Source: Mesorhizobium sp. B2-4-15 (lineage in GTDB: Bacteria > Pseudomonadota > Alphaproteobacteria > Rhizobiales > Rhizobiaceae). Taken from it: DNA of 64,000 nucleotides. A program made the translations under genes and the position numbers. Below the pieces are notes generated by a model that was not told the origin of the DNA, made no database searches, and saw nothing but the letters and a program-made list of their open reading frames with translations. Shown piece by piece: positions 42,605 to 50,939 of the stretch. How positions within the stretch are numbered: position 1 is the stretch's first letter; each line of letters begins with the position of its first letter. The stretch spans positions 1 to 64,000 of the forward strand of contig NZ_VFUZ01000011.1 of the NCBI RefSeq assembly GCF_006658505.1, given 5' to 3'.

Positions 42605-43141
42605 ATGATGACGGATCGAAGCCACGCAGCCGGGAAACCGATCAGGACCGCAATGTCAGTCGAGGACGGCATCGACTTCGCCATCATCGAGCTGTTCTTC
42701 TTCGCCTATCGCGACTTCACTTCCGATCCCGATCAGATCCTGGCCGATTATGGCTTCGGCCGCGCTCATCACCGTGTACTGCATTTCGTCAACCGGCGGC
42801 CAGGCCTGACGGTCGCCGAACTGCTCGACGTGCTGAAGATCACCAAGCAGAGCCTGGCGCGCGTGCTCAAGCAACTGATCGACACCGACCATGTCGTGCA
42901 GTTGCAAGGTCCGCGCGACCGCCGCCAGCGTGAGCTCTATCCGACGGCCAAGGGCCGTGCGCTGGCACTGGCGCTGGCGCGGCCACAGTCGCGCCGTATC
43001 CGTGCTGCATTGGAAGATTCCGGCGCCACCGAACGGGCCTTGGTGGAACGCTTCCTCGAAGCGATGGTCAATCCGGAACTGAGAGCTCAGATCGACGTTG
43101 GATCCGCAAAAATGTCAGGAAAAAGCCATGGAGAGCACTGA
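42605..43141 (+). CDS. MarR-family regulator (PetP-like)
   Basis: A 178-residue winged-helix regulator. The MarR HTH lies at about residues 64-105 (GLTVAELLDVLKITKQSLARVLKQLI) followed by the wing VVQLQGPRDRRQRELYPTAKG. Its place before an OmpR-family regulator resembles petP-petR of Rhodobacter and its relatives in rhizobia; assignment is by arrangement only. Its end overlaps the next start by 14 bp, so they are coupled. A palindrome lies upstream of its start. Confidence 0.85.
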   Translation: MMTDRSHAAGKPIRTAMSVEDGIDFAIIELFFFAYRDFTSDPDQILADYGFGRAHHRVLHFVNRRPGLTVAELLDVLKITKQSLARVLKQLIDTDHVVQLQGPRDRRQRELYPTAKGRALALALARPQSRRIRAALEDSGATERALVERFLEAMVNPELRAQIDVGSAKMSGKSHGEH

Positions 43142-43847
43142 GAGGGTCGACCAGGCGACCGCACCGGATGACGACGCGCCGCATTTGCTCGTGGTCGACG
43201 ACGACACCCGCATCCGCAATCTTCTCAAGCAATATCTGACCGAAAACGGTTTTCGCGTCACCGTCGCCGGCAATGCCGGTGAGGCCCGCCGCAAGCTCGC
43301 CGGCCTCGACTTCGACCTGCTTGTGCTCGATGTCATGATGCCGGGCGAGAGCGGCGTCGATCTGACCAAGGCGCTGCGTGCCGAAAAGAACGTGCCGATC
43401 CTGATGCTGACGGCGTTGTCGGAAACCGACAGCCGCATCTCGGGGCTCGAGGCCGGCGCCGACGATTATCTGCCAAAACCCTTCGATCCGCGCGAGCTGA
43501 TCCTGCGCATCAACAACATCCTGCGCCGCGGCGGCCCGACGGCGACGCCAAAGGTCGAACAGCTGGTCTTCGGCCCCTACACCTTCCAGATCGCCAGGCG
43601 CGAACTGAAGCGCGGCGGCGAGGCGCTGAAGCTGACCGACCGCGAGCAGGAGATCCTGGCGATCTTTGCCGCGCGTGCCGGCGAAACCATCCCGCGCCAC
43701 GAACTCGTCGGCGACGATTCGGAGGTCGGCGAGCGCACCATCGACGTTCAGATCAACCGGCTGCGCCGCAAGATCGAGCGTGATCCGTCCAATCCGGTCT
43801 GGCTGCAGACCGTGCGCGGTATTGGGTATCGGCTCAGCGTGGAATAG
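43128..43847 (+). CDS. OmpR-family response regulator (PetR-like)
   Basis: A 239-residue two-component regulator. The receiver domain (about 18-130) has VVDDD (22-26), the phospho-acceptor Asp in LVLDVMMPGES (about D68) and the conserved Lys in LPKPFD. The DNA-binding domain (about 145-239) ends with the winged-helix VWLQTVRGIGYRL. ATG 43128 has AGGAAAA upstream and overlaps the MarR gene. It is paired with the histidine kinase gene 46 bp downstream, so the two probably form a signalling pair. Confidence 0.92.
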   Translation: MESTERVDQATAPDDDAPHLLVVDDDTRIRNLLKQYLTENGFRVTVAGNAGEARRKLAGLDFDLLVLDVMMPGESGVDLTKALRAEKNVPILMLTALSETDSRISGLEAGADDYLPKPFDPRELILRINNILRRGGPTATPKVEQLVFGPYTFQIARRELKRGGEALKLTDREQEILAIFAARAGETIPRHELVGDDSEVGERTIDVQINRLRRKIERDPSNPVWLQTVRGIGYRLSVE

Positions 43848-43893
43848 AATACCGGCCGCGGCCCGAATGGCCGCCGACGGATGAAACGGGCCA

Positions 43894-45309
43894 ATGGCGA
43901 CCACGGGACTGGAACAGCCGGGAAATGACGGCTTGAGCGCACGCGCCACGCGAACGCTCAAGGCGGTGCCGCGCATCTGGAACCGGTTCTGGCGCCTCGT
44001 CTCGCTCTATATGCCCAAGCGCCTTTATGCGCGCTCGCTGATCATCGTCATCGCGCCGATGATCCTTTTGCAATCGGTGGTCGCCTTCGTCTTCATGGAG
44101 CGCCATTGGGCAACCGTGACGCAGCGCCTGTCGCAGGCCACCGTACGCGACATCGCCGCCATCATCGACATGATCGAGACCTATCCGCACGACGCCGACT
44201 ACGCCAACATCATCCGCATCGCGCAGGACCGCATGCAGCTGAAGGTCGACCTCCTGCCGCCCGATCCGTTGCCGCCGCCCGGCCCAAAACCGTTCTTCTC
44301 GATCCTCGATGACGTTCTTTCCGCCGAGATCACCCGCCAGATCAATCGACCGTTCTGGATCGACACGGTGGGCAATTCCAACATCGTCGAGGTGCGCGTC
44401 CAGCTCGAGAACAAGGTGCTGCGCGTCTTCGTGCGCCGCAGTCAGGCCTATGCCTCCAATACCCATATCTTCCTGATCTGGATGGTCGGCACCTCGCTGG
44501 TGCTGTTGATGATCGCCATCCCCTTCCTGCGCAACCAGATCCGGCCGATCCTGACGCTCGCCGAGGCCGCCGAAAGCTTCGGCAAGGGCCGGCCGATGCC
44601 GCGCGATTTTCGCCCGCGCGGCGCCGAGGAGGTGCGCCGCGCCGGCTTTGCCTTCATCCAGATGCGCGAGCGCATCGAGCGCCAGATCGAGCAGCGCACC
44701 GCGATGCTCACCGGCGTCAGCCACGATCTCAGGACCATCCTCACCCGCTTCAAGCTGCAGCTGGCGCTGGCCGGCGGCAAGGCCGAGACCAAGGCGGCGC
44801 TGAACCAGGACATCGACGACATGCAGTCGATGCTCGAAGGCTATCTCTCCTTCGCCCGCGGCGAGGCCTCGGAGGATCCCGGGCGCTTTGATCTCGAAGC
44901 CTACTTCCAGAAGCTCAGCGAAGAAGCGAGCCTGCGCAAATGCAAGCTGTCGACGACGCTTTCCGGCGACCCGACCGTGCATGTGCGCCCCAAGGCCTTC
45001 GCCCGGCTATTGTCCAATGTCATCGGCAACGCCTTCCGCTATGCCAAGACGGTGGAGGTCAGCGCCAATCATGGCCGTGGCTCGCTTGTGGTCACCATCG
45101 ACGATGATGGTCCCGGCATTCCGGCCGACAGGCGCGAGGACGTGTTCAAGCCCTTCGTGCGGCTCGACGAGGCACGCAACCTCGATGCCAGCGGCACCGG
45201 CCTCGGCCTGTCGATCGCCCGTGACATCGCCCGCAGCCATGGCGGCGACATCACCCTTGACGTCAGTCCGCTTGGCGGCCTGCGCGCGGTGATCAAGGTT
45301 CCGGCCTAA
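43894..45309 (+). CDS. EnvZ-type sensor histidine kinase
   Basis: A 471-residue kinase. Membrane segments are near 49-68 (SLIIVIAPMILLQSVVAF) and 192-212 (IFLIWMVGTSLVLLMIAIPFL), with a periplasmic loop of about 120 residues. HAMP-like EAAESFGKGRP precedes the H-box VSHDLRTILTR (H277). The ATPase part has N-box NVIGNAFRYAK, DDDGPGIP and GTGLGLSIA. The H-box residue five after His, usually proline, is isoleucine here. It is the cognate kinase of the preceding response regulator by position. The signal is unknown. Confidence 0.92.
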   Translation: MATTGLEQPGNDGLSARATRTLKAVPRIWNRFWRLVSLYMPKRLYARSLIIVIAPMILLQSVVAFVFMERHWATVTQRLSQATVRDIAAIIDMIETYPHDADYANIIRIAQDRMQLKVDLLPPDPLPPPGPKPFFSILDDVLSAEITRQINRPFWIDTVGNSNIVEVRVQLENKVLRVFVRRSQAYASNTHIFLIWMVGTSLVLLMIAIPFLRNQIRPILTLAEAAESFGKGRPMPRDFRPRGAEEVRRAGFAFIQMRERIERQIEQRTAMLTGVSHDLRTILTRFKLQLALAGGKAETKAALNQDIDDMQSMLEGYLSFARGEASEDPGRFDLEAYFQKLSEEASLRKCKLSTTLSGDPTVHVRPKAFARLLSNVIGNAFRYAKTVEVSANHGRGSLVVTIDDDGPGIPADRREDVFKPFVRLDEARNLDASGTGLGLSIARDIARSHGGDITLDVSPLGGLRAVIKVPA

Positions 45310-45311
45310 GA

Positions 45312-45355
45312 GCAATTCCAGGAAAAGTGTGAAACGGTTTTCCGTCCGGAATTGC
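45312..45355. repeat. Short intergenic palindrome after the kinase gene
   Basis: Arms GCAATTCC/GGAATTGC with inner GGAAAA/TTTTCC. It starts 3 bp past the kinase stop codon and shares the AAAAGTG...CGGTTTT-like core of the other short palindromes. Confidence 0.75.
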
Positions 45356-45467
45356 GTCAAAGACAAAAGTTAGATGAGTTCGCCGTTTCCGTGAACGGTG
45401 AGCTGCTTTAGGCACGTCAAGCATCAGGCTTCATCCGCCCGTCATGAAATCGTGGTGAAGAGCGCGC

Positions 45468-45632
45468 ATGAAACGTGCGATCATACTCGATTCGTCCTTG
45501 CCGGCCCACTTCGACCCCGTGCCCGCCCGGGTGCGCTGGAGCGAAGCTGCTGCAGCCGGCTGGTCGCCGTTCCGGCATCGTTTCAAGGCAACCGTCGACC
45601 TTTCCAGCAAAGGGCCGCCATGCGCATATTGA
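45468..45632 (+). CDS. Possible 54-residue protein coupled to the glycosyltransferase
   Basis: A short frame from ATG 45468 (MKRAIILDSSLPAHFD) to TGA 45632, overlapping the start of the glycosyltransferase by 13 bp. The overlap would couple their translation. It shows PVPARVRWSEAAAAGW and is basic at the end. No family is recognised and codon use is neutral, so it may be only a translational leader or a chance frame. Confidence 0.35.
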   Translation: MKRAIILDSSLPAHFDPVPARVRWSEAAAAGWSPFRHRFKATVDLSSKGPPCAY

Positions 45633-46642
45633 TGGTAACCGACGCCTGGCGCCCACAGGTCAATGGCGTCGTCCACACGCTGGAACGGCTCACCGAAACC
45701 CTGAAATCCTTTGACGTCGGGGTGGATTTCCTGACGCCCAACATCTTTCGCACGCTGCCCTTGCCGACCTATCCCGATATAAGGCTGGCGCTGACCACGC
45801 CCGGCCACGTGGCGCGGCTGATCGATGGCTACAAGACCGATCACATCCACATCGTCACCGAAGGGCCGCTCGGCATCATGGCGCGGCGCTATTGCCGCAA
45901 TGCCGGCCGGCCATTCACCACCAGCTACCACACGCGCTTTCCCGAATATCTGAGCGCCCGCCTGCCAGTACCGGAAAGCTGGGCCTATCGCTGGCTGCGC
46001 GACTTCCACAATTCCGGCCAAGGCACGCTGGTCGCAACCCAGTCGCTCGCCGACGACCTTTCGGCACGCGGTTTCAACAAGCTGAGGCCGTGGACGCGCG
46101 GCGTCGACACCGACCATTTCCGTCCGGACAAACGGAAGGACCTCGGCTTCCCCGGCCCGGTCTTCCTCTGCGTCGGCCGCGTCGCCATCGAAAAGAACCT
46201 CTCGGCCTTCCTCGACCTCGACCTGCCCGGCAGCAAGGTGGTCGTCGGCGAAGGTCCGGAGCTTGCAAAGCTCAAGGCGAAATATCCGCAGGCGCATTTC
46301 CTGGGCCATCGTCCTAACGACGAGCTGGCCGAGATCTACGCCTCGGCCGACGTCTTCGTCTTCCCCAGCCGCACCGACACATTCGGCAATGTCATCATCG
46401 AGGCGCTGGCCAGCGGCACGCCCGTCGCCGCCTATCCGGTCACCGGCCCGATCGACATCGTCGGCGACGGCATTGGCGGCGCGGTTTCCAACGATTTGCG
46501 CGAAGCATCGCTCGCCGCCCTCAAGGTCGACCGCGCCCAGGCCCGCGAACGCGCCATGCGTTACAGTTGGAAAGCCTGCGCGGAGATGTTCCTCGACACG
46601 GTCGGGGAAGCTCTGGGGACGCCGCGCAAACTGGCGGCCTGA
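45620..46642 (+). CDS. Glycosyltransferase, GT4 family (MgtA-like)
   Basis: A 340-residue GT-B glycosyltransferase. ATG at 45620 has AAAGGG upstream. The acceptor-side start is MRILMVTDAWRPQVNGVVHTL, typical of mannosyl/glucosyl transferases acting on diacylglycerol. Donor-side features are CVGRVAIEKNLSAFLDLDLP and the EX7E motif region PSRTDTFGNVIIEALASGTP. It probably adds a sugar from a nucleotide donor to a membrane lipid. The exact sugar and acceptor are not readable. No neighbouring glycan genes. Confidence 0.86.
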   Translation: MRILMVTDAWRPQVNGVVHTLERLTETLKSFDVGVDFLTPNIFRTLPLPTYPDIRLALTTPGHVARLIDGYKTDHIHIVTEGPLGIMARRYCRNAGRPFTTSYHTRFPEYLSARLPVPESWAYRWLRDFHNSGQGTLVATQSLADDLSARGFNKLRPWTRGVDTDHFRPDKRKDLGFPGPVFLCVGRVAIEKNLSAFLDLDLPGSKVVVGEGPELAKLKAKYPQAHFLGHRPNDELAEIYASADVFVFPSRTDTFGNVIIEALASGTPVAAYPVTGPIDIVGDGIGGAVSNDLREASLAALKVDRAQARERAMRYSWKACAEMFLDTVGEALGTPRKLAA

Positions 46643-46660
46643 GAGTTGTGCCGGCCCAGG

Positions 46661-46799
46661 ATGTGTTGAGATTCAGGTCAGGCCGAGCCGAGAATGGTGG
46701 GCTCCGAGAACCGGAGCGGAGCGTACTTTTCAGTACGTGAGCACCGGAAGCGCAGGGGACCGCCGTTCGCAGGCCGGCATCACCTGAATATCAACGCAT
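46661..46799. repeat. Inverted-ended intergenic repeat, family C
   Basis: A 139-bp element with ends ATGTGTTGAGATTCAGGT and ACCTGAATATCAACGCAT (one mismatch per arm type) and an internal GCGTACTTTTCAGTACGT hairpin. It fills the gap between the glycosyltransferase and csaA genes. Confidence 0.75.
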
Positions 46800-46800
46800 T

Positions 46801-47160
46801 CTAGAACAGCCGCCCGCCGTCCGGCACCCTGCGCTCGATGGCGCCGAGCACGACAGCACCCTCCTCGTCAGGAAAGCCCAGCGTCAGCACTTCCGACATG
46901 AACGGCCCGATCTGGCGCGGCGGGAAATTGATCACCGCGAACACCTGCCGTCCGACCAGCGTTTCCGGCGCATAGTATTTGGTGATCTGCGCCGACGATT
47001 TCTTGATGCCGATGTCGGGCCCGAAATCGATCTTCAGCTTGAATGCCGGCTTGCGCGCCTCGGGAAACGGTTCGGCCTCGATGATTGTGCCGGCGCGGAT
47101 GTCGACACGATCGAAATCGGCGAAACTGATCTCGGGCTTGCGCTCGCTGCTCGAACTCAT
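46801..47160 (-). CDS. csaA: tRNA-binding protein CsaA-like
   Basis: A 119-residue dimer-forming OB-fold protein of the tRNA_bind (EMAP-II/CsaA) family. [28 protein letters not shown] is the CsaA N-terminus, followed by [14 protein letters not shown] and [17 protein letters not shown]. CsaA binds tRNA and was named for protein-export chaperone activity in Bacillus. It lies 19 bp after the ybjN-like gene on the same strand, so co-transcription is likely. Confidence 0.9.
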   Translation of the reverse strand: MSSSSERKPEISFADFDRVDIRAGTIIEAEPFPEARKPAFKLKIDFGPDIGIKKSSAQITKYYAPETLVGRQVFAVINFPPRQIGPFMSEVLTLGFPDEEGAVVLGAIERRVPDGGRLF

Positions 47161-47179
47161 GACTCTGTCTTACCGATGC

Positions 47180-47680
47180 TCAGGCGTTGCCGTAGGTCTC
47201 GAACAGCACACCGGCCAGCGCGTCCTTGGCCGAGGTTCCCGACCAGACGACGAACTGAAAAGCCTGGAAATAGCATTCGCAGGCTTCCAGCGCCGAGGAC
47301 AGAAGCACCTCGACCTGCTGGCTCGACGGCTCGACTCCGCCCGCCAGCAGCAGCGACTGGCGGAACATGATCGCGCCTTCCTGCTCCCAGAGGTCGAAAT
47401 GGCCGAACAGCATTTGCTCGTTGATCAGCGACAACAGCCGCATCACTTCCAAGGCGCGGGTCTCCGGCACCTTGATGTCGAAGGCGCAGGCCAGATGCAG
47501 CGCCTCGAAATCCTCCATCCAGGAGAAGGAGACATGGTAGTCGGTCCAGCTGCCGGCAACCGAGATCGAGATTTCGTCATCGCCGGCCCGTTCGAAGGAC
47601 CAGTCATTGTTGTGGGCCACCTGCTCGATAACATCCACCGGATGGATTTCGCGGGAGAATTCGAGTTCGAGAAGTTCCAT
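47180..47680 (-). CDS. YbjN domain protein
   Basis: A 166-residue protein of the YbjN type. MELLELEFSREIHPVDVIEQVA at the start, SWTDYHVSFSWMEDFEALHLACAFD and LLLAGGVEPSSQQVEVLLSSALEACE fit the family, which shares a fold with type III secretion chaperones. YbjN of E. coli affects motility and stress physiology, and a chaperone-like role is inferred here. ATG at 47680 follows GACAGGAAG. It heads the csaA operon. Confidence 0.86.
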   Translation of the reverse strand: MELLELEFSREIHPVDVIEQVAHNNDWSFERAGDDEISISVAGSWTDYHVSFSWMEDFEALHLACAFDIKVPETRALEVMRLLSLINEQMLFGHFDLWEQEGAIMFRQSLLLAGGVEPSSQQVEVLLSSALEACECYFQAFQFVVWSGTSAKDALAGVLFETYGNA

Positions 47681-48003
47681 GGAATGCTTCCTGTCGTTCT
47701 AAGGAGCGCCGCCACACGCTCCGCGGGAGGGCACACACAACGAACAATCTGATCTAGAACTCGGACGGCCAGGACTTCTCGACGCAAAGACCCCGGACCG
47801 GACCCCACCGCCCGGCCGCATGACCCTGCTCCGAATCATGCAACAAATTCAGTCTATTGATCGGGAGTCGCGTGAACAGCCCAATTTTTCGCACTGCGTC
47901 ATTCGCATGTGGAAAGGCGCTGTCACAAAGATTCATGCAATGCCGTTAAGCGATTCACGGCAAAGCGCTTTTCAGAATTGGACTATGTGGAAAAGTTTAA
48001 TGA
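47681..48003. other. 323-bp intergenic stretch
   Basis: No gene supported. The right third (about 47940-48003) is A/T-rich. It holds the promoter of the ybjN-csaA operon at the left and the 3' end of ubiK at the right. Confidence 0.5.
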
Positions 48004-48306
48004 TTATTTTTTTGCACGTGGCTTTGCCGCCGCCGCTGGCGCGGCATCACCGGCCAGTTCGGCGAGCCTGGCTTCGAGCGCTTCGATGCGGGCGACAAGG
48101 CGGGTATTCTCGTCCCGAGCCTTGGCTGCCATCTCGCGCGCGGCCTCGAATTCCTCGCGCTGCACCACGTCCATCGAATTGAGGATACGCTCCGCCTGCC
48201 CCTTGAAGGCGGTTTCCACCTCGCGCCGCACGCCCTGGGCGGCACCGGCTGCATCGGTCATGAGCTTGGCGAATTCGTCGAGAATGCGGTTCGGTCCGGT
48301 CGACAT
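48004..48306 (-). CDS. ubiK: Accessory factor UbiK family protein
   Basis: A 100-residue protein. NRILDEFAKLMTDAAGAAQGVRREVETAFKGQAERIL is the conserved N-terminal helix of the UbiK/YqiC (BMFP) family. The following DVVQREEFEAAREMAAKARDE continues as a coiled coil (about 48-82) and the tail is basic, AAKPRAKK. It assists ubiquinone biosynthesis (UbiJ-UbiK complex in E. coli). ATG at 48306 has GAGGA upstream. Confidence 0.87.
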   Translation of the reverse strand: MSTGPNRILDEFAKLMTDAAGAAQGVRREVETAFKGQAERILNSMDVVQREEFEAAREMAAKARDENTRLVARIEALEARLAELAGDAAPAAAAKPRAKK

Positions 48307-48520
48307 GGCAAATCCTCGCTTGCTCGAATTGACGTAGTGGCGCCGCGCGGAGAATGCAAGAACGTAGAGGCTTGGTGCGGCATCTGCGTTGCTATGGCGC
48401 ATGGCGCTGCCGTACCTATAGGCAGTTGTCAAACAGCTCCAACCTGTACTCGAGGACGCCAAATCGCCTATTGTGTTGTCGTCTCATATTGCGTCAGCAC
48501 ACTCCAATCAGGGTCAACCA

Positions 48521-48760
48521 ATGGCAACGCCTCCACGCCGACCAACAAATCCGATGGCAGCCGCCGAAGCGGCCTTCAAGCCGGTCAAGAAGCCGGCGGC
48601 ACCGCCCCGGGAACCCTCGGCCGCCCCGAATGTCCGTGAGCTCGTTTCGATCAGGATCGACCGAGCCGTGCTGGACTATTTCCAGGAGGATGGCCCCGGC
48701 TGGCAGGACAGGATCAACGACGCATTACGAAAGTTGGTGGCTGCCAAGCCTCAGGTATGA
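48521..48760 (+). CDS. BrnA-like antitoxin domain protein, no toxin partner seen
   Basis: A 79-residue protein with a basic N-terminal spacer (PTNPMAAAEAAFKPVKKPAA) and a C-terminal domain VSIRIDRAVLDYFQEDGPGWQDRINDALRKLV, the pattern of BrnA-type antitoxin C-termini. BrnT-like toxin genes normally lie just upstream; none is visible on either side (ubiK is divergent upstream, lgt follows). It may be an orphan DNA-binding regulator or a decayed pair. Confidence 0.75.
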   Translation: MATPPRRPTNPMAAAEAAFKPVKKPAAPPREPSAAPNVRELVSIRIDRAVLDYFQEDGPGWQDRINDALRKLVAAKPQV

Positions 48761-48890
48761 GCATCCGCACGGCGATGGCCCGTCCGGGTGATCCGGTCGC
48801 GACATTTGACGGCAACCACCTTGCCTTGACCCTGCCCAAACCCTGCCGCATGGTCCACGCGCAAACGCGTTTCGCAACCGAGAGCTCCCG

Positions 48891-49751
48891 TTGAACGACT
48901 ATTTCCTGCTACCGCTGGCCTCGCTGCCTTTTCCCAACATCAACCCGATCCTGATCCAGATCGGACCGCTGGCGGTGCACTGGTATGGCGTCGGCTACAT
49001 CGTCGGCATCCTGTTTGCCTGGTGGTACGCCAAGCGGCTGGCCGCCAACCCCAAGCTCTGGGCGGACGGTGTCGTGCCGATGAAGCCGGAGGATCTCGAC
49101 GATTTCATCGTCTGGGCGGCAATCGGCGTCGTGCTGGGCGGCCGAACCGGCTATGTGCTGTTCTACGACCTGCCGCGCTACATCGCGCATCCGCTCGACA
49201 TCTTCGCCGTCTGGCAAGGCGGCATGTCCTTCCACGGCGGCCTGCTCGGCGTCATTCTCGCCATGACGCTGTTTTCCATCAGGCGCGGCATCCGCACCTG
49301 GTCGCTGTTCGATATCGTCGCCGCCGGCGTGCCCGTCGGCCTCGGCCTGGTGCGCGTCGCCAACTTCATCAATTCCGAGCTCTGGGGCCGACCGAGCGAT
49401 GTGCCATGGGCGATCGAATTCCCCAATGGCGGCCCGTTTACCCGCCACCCCAGCCAACTCTACGAGGCGCTGCTCGAGGGCCTGGTGCTATTTGTCGTGC
49501 TGCGCATCCTCACCCATTCGCGCCTCAAGCTGAAGACGCCGCGCTTCGTCGGCGGCGCCTTCATCTGCGGTTACGGCCTGTCGCGCATCTTCGTCGAGTT
49601 CTTCCGCGAGCCGGACCAGCAACTCGGCTATCTCCTTGGCACCAACTGGCTGACCATGGGCATGATCCTGTCGACGCCGATGGTGCTGGCCGGCATCTGG
49701 GCGATGGCCACCGCCAAGCCGGTGACGCAGTCGCAGCCGCAGGCGACATGA
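48891..49751 (+). CDS. lgt: Prolipoprotein diacylglyceryl transferase
   Basis: Transfers diacylglycerol to the lipobox cysteine of prolipoproteins in the inner membrane. The 286-residue length and seven hydrophobic segments fit. Signature blocks are [25 protein letters not shown] and [15 protein letters not shown]. The last is the family signature with the catalytic Arg/Asn. The start is TTG 48891. Its last bases overlap the next start (ATGA). Confidence 0.93.
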   Translation: MNDYFLLPLASLPFPNINPILIQIGPLAVHWYGVGYIVGILFAWWYAKRLAANPKLWADGVVPMKPEDLDDFIVWAAIGVVLGGRTGYVLFYDLPRYIAHPLDIFAVWQGGMSFHGGLLGVILAMTLFSIRRGIRTWSLFDIVAAGVPVGLGLVRVANFINSELWGRPSDVPWAIEFPNGGPFTRHPSQLYEALLEGLVLFVVLRILTHSRLKLKTPRFVGGAFICGYGLSRIFVEFFREPDQQLGYLLGTNWLTMGMILSTPMVLAGIWAMATAKPVTQSQPQAT

Positions 49752-50836
49752 CGCGGCTGAAGGCCCGGATCGTCGACCTGATCGAGGCGCTTGGTCCCCT
49801 TCCCGTCAACGAATACATCGCGCTGTGCCTGTTCGACCCCTCGGACGGCTACTACACGACGCGCGAGCCCTTCGGTGCCGCCGGCGATTTCGTCACCGCG
49901 CCGGAGATCAGCCAGATGTTCGGCGAACTGATCGCCGTCTGGCTCTACCAGGCGTGGCTGGCGATCGGCCGCCCGATGCCGGTGACCATCGCCGAGATCG
50001 GCCCAGGCCGTGGCACGCTGATGAAGGACATGCTGCGCACCCTGTCGCGGCTCGACCCGGCGCTGGCCAATGGTGCTGACTTCGCCATGATCGAGACCAG
50101 CCCGCGCCTGGCCGAGGTGCAGAAGCAGACGCTTGGCGCGACACCGTTCGCGGTTCGGTGGCACGAAGCCATCGACACGCTGCCTCGTCAGCCGCTGCTG
50201 ATCGTTGGCAACGAACTGTTCGACGCCGTCCCCATCCGCCAGTTCGTGCGCGCCGGCGCCGGCTGGCGCGAGCGGATGATCGGCCTCGATGATGAGAACA
50301 ATCTTTGCTTCTTCGCCGGTGCCGGCTCCGTCGACCCGGCGCTGCTGCCGGCCGATGCCGCAAATGCACCGCAAGGCGTGGTCGCCGAAGTGGCACCGGC
50401 CCGCACGGCCCTGATGGCGGCCATCGTCGGGCGCATGGCCCGAGACGGTGGCGCCGGGCTGTTCCTCGACTATGGCCATCTGCAGCCGGGTGTCGGCGAC
50501 ACGCTGCAGGCCTTGCGCCGGCACAATCACGAAGATGTGCTGGCCAATCCGGGCGAAGCCGATCTCACCACCCATGTCGATTTCGCCGCCCTTGCCGCGA
50601 CCGTGCGCGCGCACGGTTTTGACGCCCACCTGTCGACGCAGGGCGATTTCCTGCTCGGCATGGGCATTCTCGAGCGTGCCGGCAGGCTTGGCGCCGATGC
50701 CAGCCAGGCGGCGCGCGACAAGATCACCGGCGATGTCGAACGCCTCGCCGGGCCGCAGGCCATGGGCGAGCTGTTCAAGGTGCTTGCCGTCCTGCCGCGC
50801 GGCGTCGCCGTCCGGCCTTTTGCCACGACGGATTGA
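49748..50836 (+). CDS. SAM-dependent methyltransferase, MidA/NDUFAF7 family
   Basis: A 362-residue methyltransferase of the MidA family, which in mitochondria (NDUFAF7) dimethylates an Arg of a complex I subunit. [30 protein letters not shown] at the N-terminus is diagnostic. [14 protein letters not shown] is motif I and [15 protein letters not shown] is the conserved NELFDA block. Overlapping lgt by 4 bp gives coupled expression. The likely role is complex I assembly; the substrate is inferred. Confidence 0.86.
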   Translation: MTRLKARIVDLIEALGPLPVNEYIALCLFDPSDGYYTTREPFGAAGDFVTAPEISQMFGELIAVWLYQAWLAIGRPMPVTIAEIGPGRGTLMKDMLRTLSRLDPALANGADFAMIETSPRLAEVQKQTLGATPFAVRWHEAIDTLPRQPLLIVGNELFDAVPIRQFVRAGAGWRERMIGLDDENNLCFFAGAGSVDPALLPADAANAPQGVVAEVAPARTALMAAIVGRMARDGGAGLFLDYGHLQPGVGDTLQALRRHNHEDVLANPGEADLTTHVDFAALAATVRAHGFDAHLSTQGDFLLGMGILERAGRLGADASQAARDKITGDVERLAGPQAMGELFKVLAVLPRGVAVRPFATTD

Positions 50837-50878
50837 CTTTTCACCGCTCCCCCTCCCAATCTCCCGTCCGGTAAAAGA

Positions 50879-50903
50879 GCGGCCGGACCGCCGGCCGCTT
50901 TTT
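50879..50903 (+). terminator. Terminator between midA and pgeF
   Basis: A perfect 8-bp stem GCGGCCGG/CCGGCCGC with a 4-base loop is followed by TTTTT. It separates the lgt-midA unit from the pgeF unit. Confidence 0.85.
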
Positions 50904-50939
50904 CTTGACGAAACCGCTCACACGGACAACAACGCCCGC

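Noticed and set aside
47750..47936. Short minus-strand frame of 60 codons in the gap between the ybjN-like gene and ubiK
   Set aside because: No start site and no similarity; it would overlap the promoter region of the ybjN operon.
48521..48760. A complete toxin-antitoxin locus
   Set aside because: Only the antitoxin-like half is visible; no toxin frame upstream or downstream.
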